Source of the DNA: UMGS1251 sp036666555
Lineage (GTDB): Bacteria > Bacillota > Clostridia > Lachnospirales > Lachnospiraceae
Direction of reading: 5' to 3'
Length of the DNA: 8,955 bases
Assembly: GCA_036666555.1 (NCBI GenBank)
Contig: JAVWVS010000046.1
Coordinates: forward strand, 1 to 8,955
Positions 5,482 through 8,955 of this stretch are shown in pieces. The translations under genes and the position numbers were made by a program. Position 1 is the stretch's first letter. Each line of letters starts with the position of its first letter. The notes under the pieces are model-generated. The model had not been told where the DNA came from and made no database searches. It saw only the letters and a list, made by a program, of their open reading frames with translations.

Positions 5482-8400
5482 CTATCTATTCTTTTTTTTC
5501 GTCCAAATCACTCCTGCCATTCCAACAACTCCAAGTAGTACCATTACCATTATTGCGCCTATTGGAGTATCATCCCCGGTGGGCACCGCAGATGCTTTAT
5601 AAGTCTTACCATCTCCCGGATTAAGTGGTTTGAGTGGTATAAGTGGTTTTTCTGCTTCTACTTGAACCTTGTTTGTTGTGAATGTAAATGTACTAAAGGA
5701 AGCTACTTGCATGGTTAGAACACTGGTATTCCTGTTGATTACAAATGTTTTTGTCGTGAGTTCTTTTCCTTCTGTTAGCAGGTCAATTTTACCATCATCA
5801 TGTTGGTGCATAATCTCCAACCCTTGGGTTTCCATATTTTTATCAAGTTGAATATCAATGATTACCGGTGATGCAAGCTGGGTCTTCTGACCATTAACCA
5901 AAAGAGTTAGTTTTAGCTGCATTTGTGCTTTTTTAGAATCTGCAACCTTAAATGGTACTTCCTGTTCAATCTTAAGCTGAACCGTACTACCATTTTTAAT
6001 CTGATCACTGGTTAAACCTGCTGCTAGCGCTATCCCTGAGATATTTGCCTGTGTAATCTGATTTTCTGTATTTCCCATTTGTTCAATTATAGGGGCTTTT
6101 ACCACAAGGTTTGGATTCGCTTTTTGAAATAATTCATCCAAGGTTTTCAGCGTTTCATTGCTAAGCTTGTCTTTTTCCTTCTGATCCATTCTAATAGTTG
6201 CATCTGCAATGGCATTGACAATTTCTCTTGGTGTATTTCCGTCCTGGCTCACCTCATTAAGTAAATTTTTGATTTCCTCTGCCGTGTTATTAGACTGTTC
6301 ACCTTGCTCTGACTTAACTTCTACAATAAACGGTTCACTTGCTACCTTTTTTGTTCCAATCATGATATCTATCAAAACTCGAACCACTCCAACATTCTTA
6401 GCCTGGATTTCATTATCCTTTACTACAACTATGTTATCCTTGTCTGCTGTAACCTTGATTTTATAATCAGTTCCTTCTTTTAGCGTTGCACCAACGATAG
6501 TCACTAGCTGTTCAACTATTTTCACATCACCCTTTGTGAGTCTATACACCTGGTTTTTAGCCAACGAAATGGTACTAACTGCTACTTTTACCCCAGTTTC
6601 TACTACCTCATAGTTGACACGATCCATCGGTGTAAAGGTTGCCTGAAATGTTTGTTCTGCATTTGCGTTGTCCGCAGTTAACGCTTGGTCTGCTGCCCAA
6701 CTCCACGTGCCATCGCCTTTACCGTCTAATGCAATATTCGAAAGCATCGGTGTGATGTTGGTGATTGCTTTTAAGGTTCCTGGAACTGCATAGCCCTTTA
6801 CTGCGGTTCCATCCGCCTTGTTAATTGTAAATGTTTTACTTGCGGTACCAGTATAGTTACCAGCACCGCTAATGGTAGCCGTTGCCGTTCCAGCATTTTT
6901 ATTGTTATCATAGGTCACGGTGTAGTCCGTACCAACTGTTAATATTTTTTTCCCATCTTGAACGGTAAATGTTGGTTCTAGGGCACTTCCTGTATACTTT
7001 TGGGCGTCAATTGTCTGAATCATCTCCTCCGTAACGGAAGTTCTCTTTTTTGTTACCATAACACTTGCTGTGCCAGTCTGAGTCTCATCTAGCGTAGAAG
7101 TTGCCACCACCGTTAGGTTTTTGGCTGTTTCATCTGCTGCAACAGCCAGCAGACCCTCTCCGTTTATACTTGTTTCTTTTTTCTCAGCACCTGTGACTTT
7201 CCAAGTAACTGTTTGGGCTGGGCTGTTGGCACCTTTGACCTCAACGCCAAACTGCTGGGTTTGATTTTGCTCTACACTTGCGGTCACTGGTGTCACTTCC
7301 ACCGAAGTAACCGTTGGAACTTCCGCTAGTTTAAGCGTCTTAGCGGTATCATCATAGACCGTGATAAGTCCCTCTGGTACAGCGTTAACCGTAAATAGCT
7401 TTGTGTGATCCGCATCCTTTAGACCACTAACCACCACGTAATCAGCTACACTCGTCCCAGGAATAGCAAGCACAATAGTTCCTGTGAAATAGACGTACCC
7501 ACTGTCTGTCTCCCCATTATTTGCAATGACTTGTGCCCCCTCAAGGCTATCAATGCCTGCGTAATCTACAGGAGAACAAATACTTGGCGCATCAGAGAGA
7601 TATAGAATTCCTGTTGGCTGATTAGTAATGGCACTCCCGGTATCCGAGGTAATCGTACCACCGCTTAACTTCAGCGTACCAGAATTGTCAATGCCGTTGA
7701 ATCCTATTCCACTAGCAGTGATACTGCCACTTTGTACCGCAAGTATACCGCCATCTGCTACCGTAACACAATTGGTGGTGGTTGCGGTAACCGTGCCAAT
7801 GCCTTTGCTGTCTGTTATCGTAAGCGTACCTCCACTTAGTACTGTTATTTCCCCACCGCTGGTCCAGCTCTGACCGTTTAAGTCAAGGTCGATGGTTGTT
7901 GCTGGAAATGTTGTATCTGACCCTGTGGTAACCTCCGATAATAGCTGGATGCTACCGCCACTGGCTTCCATTGCCGTTAATGCATTAGCAAAGGTGCCGC
8001 TGGCTATCGTCCCATCCGTCAGTGTCCACTCAGCTTCTTTCATATACTCTGCAGTAATCGTGCAAGCCTCTGGCTTATTCGTCAAGGTAATGTCAGCCTC
8101 TGTTGCATTATCAAAGGCCGCTACTGTGCCATCGCCGGCTTTAAGCAAGGTACTGCTCCATCCCACAAATGTTTTAGCATCATCACTCTTTGCCTTCACT
8201 TGGATGACAAGATTGTCATCTGTCCATCGAAAGACTCCCCAGCCTATTATTTTCGATTTTTTATCGTTACTGAAGTTCATGGTCACAGTGCCTAACTTAC
8301 TACACCCATTAAACGCACTACTTTCAATGCTAGTCACACCCTCCGGAATGGTAATGCTAGCCAATGCCTTACAGCACCTAAATGTAGAACTCTGAATGGC

Positions 8401-8955
8401 AGTCATACCCTCTGGAATGGTAATGCTAGCCAATTTCTCACAGCTATAAAATGCGCGATCCTCAATAGTAATCACACTATTCGGAATGGTAATGCTAGCC
8501 AATTCCTTACACTCATAAAATGCCAGGCTCTCAATTGTGGTCAATGTCGCAGGAAGTGTGATGGCGTTTAATCGACTACACTTATCAAATGCACTTCCTC
8601 CAACGTTAGTCACACCCTCGCCGATTGTCACTGTGGTGATAGTTCCTCTTGCAGTGGCCCACGGCGTTTCTCTTGAGGTATCCCACCTCTTCATCTCACC
8701 GGTACCGTTAATAGCCAAGGTAGTTTGATCCGCTGAAAGAACAGCTTTGACGTCTGACGCATTATTCTTACCAATATCCCAAAATGTTTCGGTGGGTGGT
8801 GCCTCATACTCTGCAGTAATCATACAATTATCTGGCACATTCGTCAAGGTAGTGCTAGCCGCTGCTGTATCCGTAAAGGTCGCCTCTGTGCCCGTGCCAG
8901 CATTGGACAGCGTGCTGCTCCATGCCTTGAACGATTTAGCATCATTCTTTGCATT
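5482..8955 (-). CDS. Large modular LRR/Ig-like surface protein, 5' end outside window
   Basis: The reading frame stays open to the right window edge, so the N-terminus and signal peptide are not visible; the first in-window start-like TTG (8847) is not the true start. In the 1157 visible residues: an InlB-B-repeat-like module (1-50, ending ITAEY); BspA-type leucine-rich repeats (about 104-226, 23-residue units with Cys126, 149, 172, 195 and 218); a second InlB-B-like module (253-304); a Gly/Thr-rich beta-helix-like stretch (311-496); a Big-type Ig-like module (547-636); a YTG...GAGNYTGT module (646-713); further beta-rich modules (714-881); a charged helical segment (about 882-948); another beta-rich region (949-1095); a Pro-rich spacer (1096-1123); V-P-T-G-D-D (1124-1129); a hydrophobic segment (1132-1151); and a KKKNR tail. 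It is presumably displayed on the cell wall and may serve in adhesion; no ligand can be inferred. Sortase attachment is plausible but the motif is not canonical LPXTG. Confidence 0.9.
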   Translation of the reverse strand, partial: NAKNDAKSFKAWSSTLSNAGTGTEATFTDTAAASTTLTNVPDNCMITAEYEAPPTETFWDIGKNNASDVKAVLSADQTTLAINGTGEMKRWDTSRETPWATARGTITTVTIGEGVTNVGGSAFDKCSRLNAITLPATLTTIESLAFYECKELASITIPNSVITIEDRAFYSCEKLASITIPEGMTAIQSSTFRCCKALASITIPEGVTSIESSAFNGCSKLGTVTMNFSNDKKSKIIGWGVFRWTDDNLVIQVKAKSDDAKTFVGWSSTLLKAGDGTVAAFDNATEADITLTNKPEACTITAEYMKEAEWTLTDGTIASGTFANALTAMEASGGSIQLLSEVTTGSDTTFPATTIDLDLNGQSWTSGGEITVLSGGTLTITDSKGIGTVTATTTNCVTVADGGILAVQSGSITASGIGFNGIDNSGTLKLSGGTITSDTGSAITNQPTGILYLSDAPSICSPVDYAGIDSLEGAQVIANNGETDSGYVYFTGTIVLAIPGTSVADYVVVSGLKDADHTKLFTVNAVPEGLITVYDDTAKTLKLAEVPTVTSVEVTPVTASVEQNQTQQFGVEVKGANSPAQTVTWKVTGAEKKETSINGEGLLAVAADETAKNLTVVATSTLDETQTGTASVMVTKKRTSVTEEMIQTIDAQKYTGSALEPTFTVQDGKKILTVGTDYTVTYDNNKNAGTATATISGAGNYTGTASKTFTINKADGTAVKGYAVPGTLKAITNITPMLSNIALDGKGDGTWSWAADQALTADNANAEQTFQATFTPMDRVNYEVVETGVKVAVSTISLAKNQVYRLTKGDVKIVEQLVTIVGATLKEGTDYKIKVTADKDNIVVVKDNEIQAKNVGVVRVLIDIMIGTKKVASEPFIVEVKSEQGEQSNNTAEEIKNLLNEVSQDGNTPREIVNAIADATIRMDQKEKDKLSNETLKTLDELFQKANPNLVVKAPIIEQMGNTENQITQANISGIALAAGLTSDQIKNGSTVQLKIEQEVPFKVADSKKAQMQLKLTLLVNGQKTQLASPVIIDIQLDKNMETQGLEIMHQHDDGKIDLLTEGKELTTKTFVINRNTSVLTMQVASFSTFTFTTNKVQVEAEKPLIPLKPLNPGDGKTYKASAVPTGDDTPIGAIMVMVLLGVVGMAGVIWTKKKNR
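8044..8199 (-). repeat. InlB-B-like module, copy 2
   Basis: This stretch encodes AKSDDAKTFVGWSSTL through NKPEACTITAEY. The same module occurs at 8806-8955 (AKNDAKSFKAWSSTL through VPDNCMITAEY). Nucleotide similarity is visible, for example ACTCTGCAGTAATC at the start of both and ATTCGTCAAGGTA in both. The two copies bracket the leucine-rich array. Confidence 0.75.
8278..8646 (-). repeat. 69-bp direct repeats encoding leucine-rich repeats
   Basis: Five 23-residue units with the pattern F-x2-C-x2-L-x2-I-T-I-P-x2-v-T-x-I-x3-A. The Cys codons fall exactly 69 bases apart (8580, 8511, 8442, 8373, 8304). Three units share an identical 20-mer, GGAATGGTAATGCTAGCCAA, on the plus strand at 8345, 8414 and 8483, so these units are recent duplicates or are kept alike by gene conversion. 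Confidence 0.85.
8806..8955 (-). repeat. InlB-B-like module, copy 1, cut by window edge
   Basis: Upstream partner of the module at 8044-8199, about 150 bases visible. It ends the in-window sequence and further copies may lie beyond the edge. Confidence 0.7.

Noticed and set aside
7628..8728. Several plus-strand open frames opposite the surface protein gene
   Set aside because: Low-complexity shadows of the repetitive minus-strand gene, rich in V, S, L and P, with no ribosome binding sites or recognisable domains.
8845..8847. TTG at 8847 as the surface protein start
   Set aside because: The frame is open through 8955 and the upstream residues belong to the same InlB-B-like module, so the gene begins outside the window.

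Overview
The window looks like chromosomal DNA of an AT-rich, endospore-forming Clostridia, most likely Lachnospiraceae-like. The basis is a CotF-type spore coat gene pair, strong AGGAGG ribosome binding sites, sigma-A promoters of TTGACA/TATAAT type, a BspA-like leucine-rich surface protein and a Firmicutes-style ABC transporter/two-component cassette. The taxonomic placement is inference; no marker gene is present. A run of 100 Ns (3747-3846) is an assembly gap.

Left part, plus strand (1-1915): a stand-alone tryptophan synthase beta subunit gene (trpB, 130-1374) with its own extended -10 promoter. After 72 bases come two small spore-coat-type genes (1447-1632 and 1646-1915). The bases before them hold a SigE-like (mother-cell) promoter overlapping a SigA-like one.

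Middle part, minus strand (1916-5243), in transcription order: OmpR-family response regulator (5243-4560), ABC ATPase (4436-3694, interrupted by the N gap), six-helix ABC-2 permease (3697-2918) and sensor histidine kinase (2887-1916). The regulator has its own promoter. A second promoter before the ATPase gene carries tandem 11-bp direct repeats, the expected operator form for an OmpR-family regulator. The likely circuit is that the kinase, which has one membrane segment and almost no outside domain, phosphorylates the regulator, and the regulator activates the transporter operon that also encodes the kinase. By family resemblance the transporter is a peptide-antibiotic or lantibiotic export/immunity type, but the substrate cannot be read from the sequence. 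The kinase gene ends base-to-base against the convergent coat gene, and a perfect 12-bp hairpin lies inside its last codons.

Right part, minus strand (5482-8955): the 3' portion (1157 codons visible, 5' end outside the window) of a very large modular surface protein. It has two InlB-B-repeat-like modules flanking a five-unit leucine-rich array, then a beta-helix-like region, several Ig-like modules and a C-terminal membrane anchor with a sortase-like V-P-T-G-D motif. A clear intrinsic terminator follows it, separating it from the regulator operon.

No tRNA, rRNA, CRISPR array, insertion sequence or phage feature was recognised. The best leads are the tandem-repeat operator, the embedded hairpin at the convergent gene boundary, the gap that hides the ATPase C-terminus, and the recently homogenised leucine-rich repeats.
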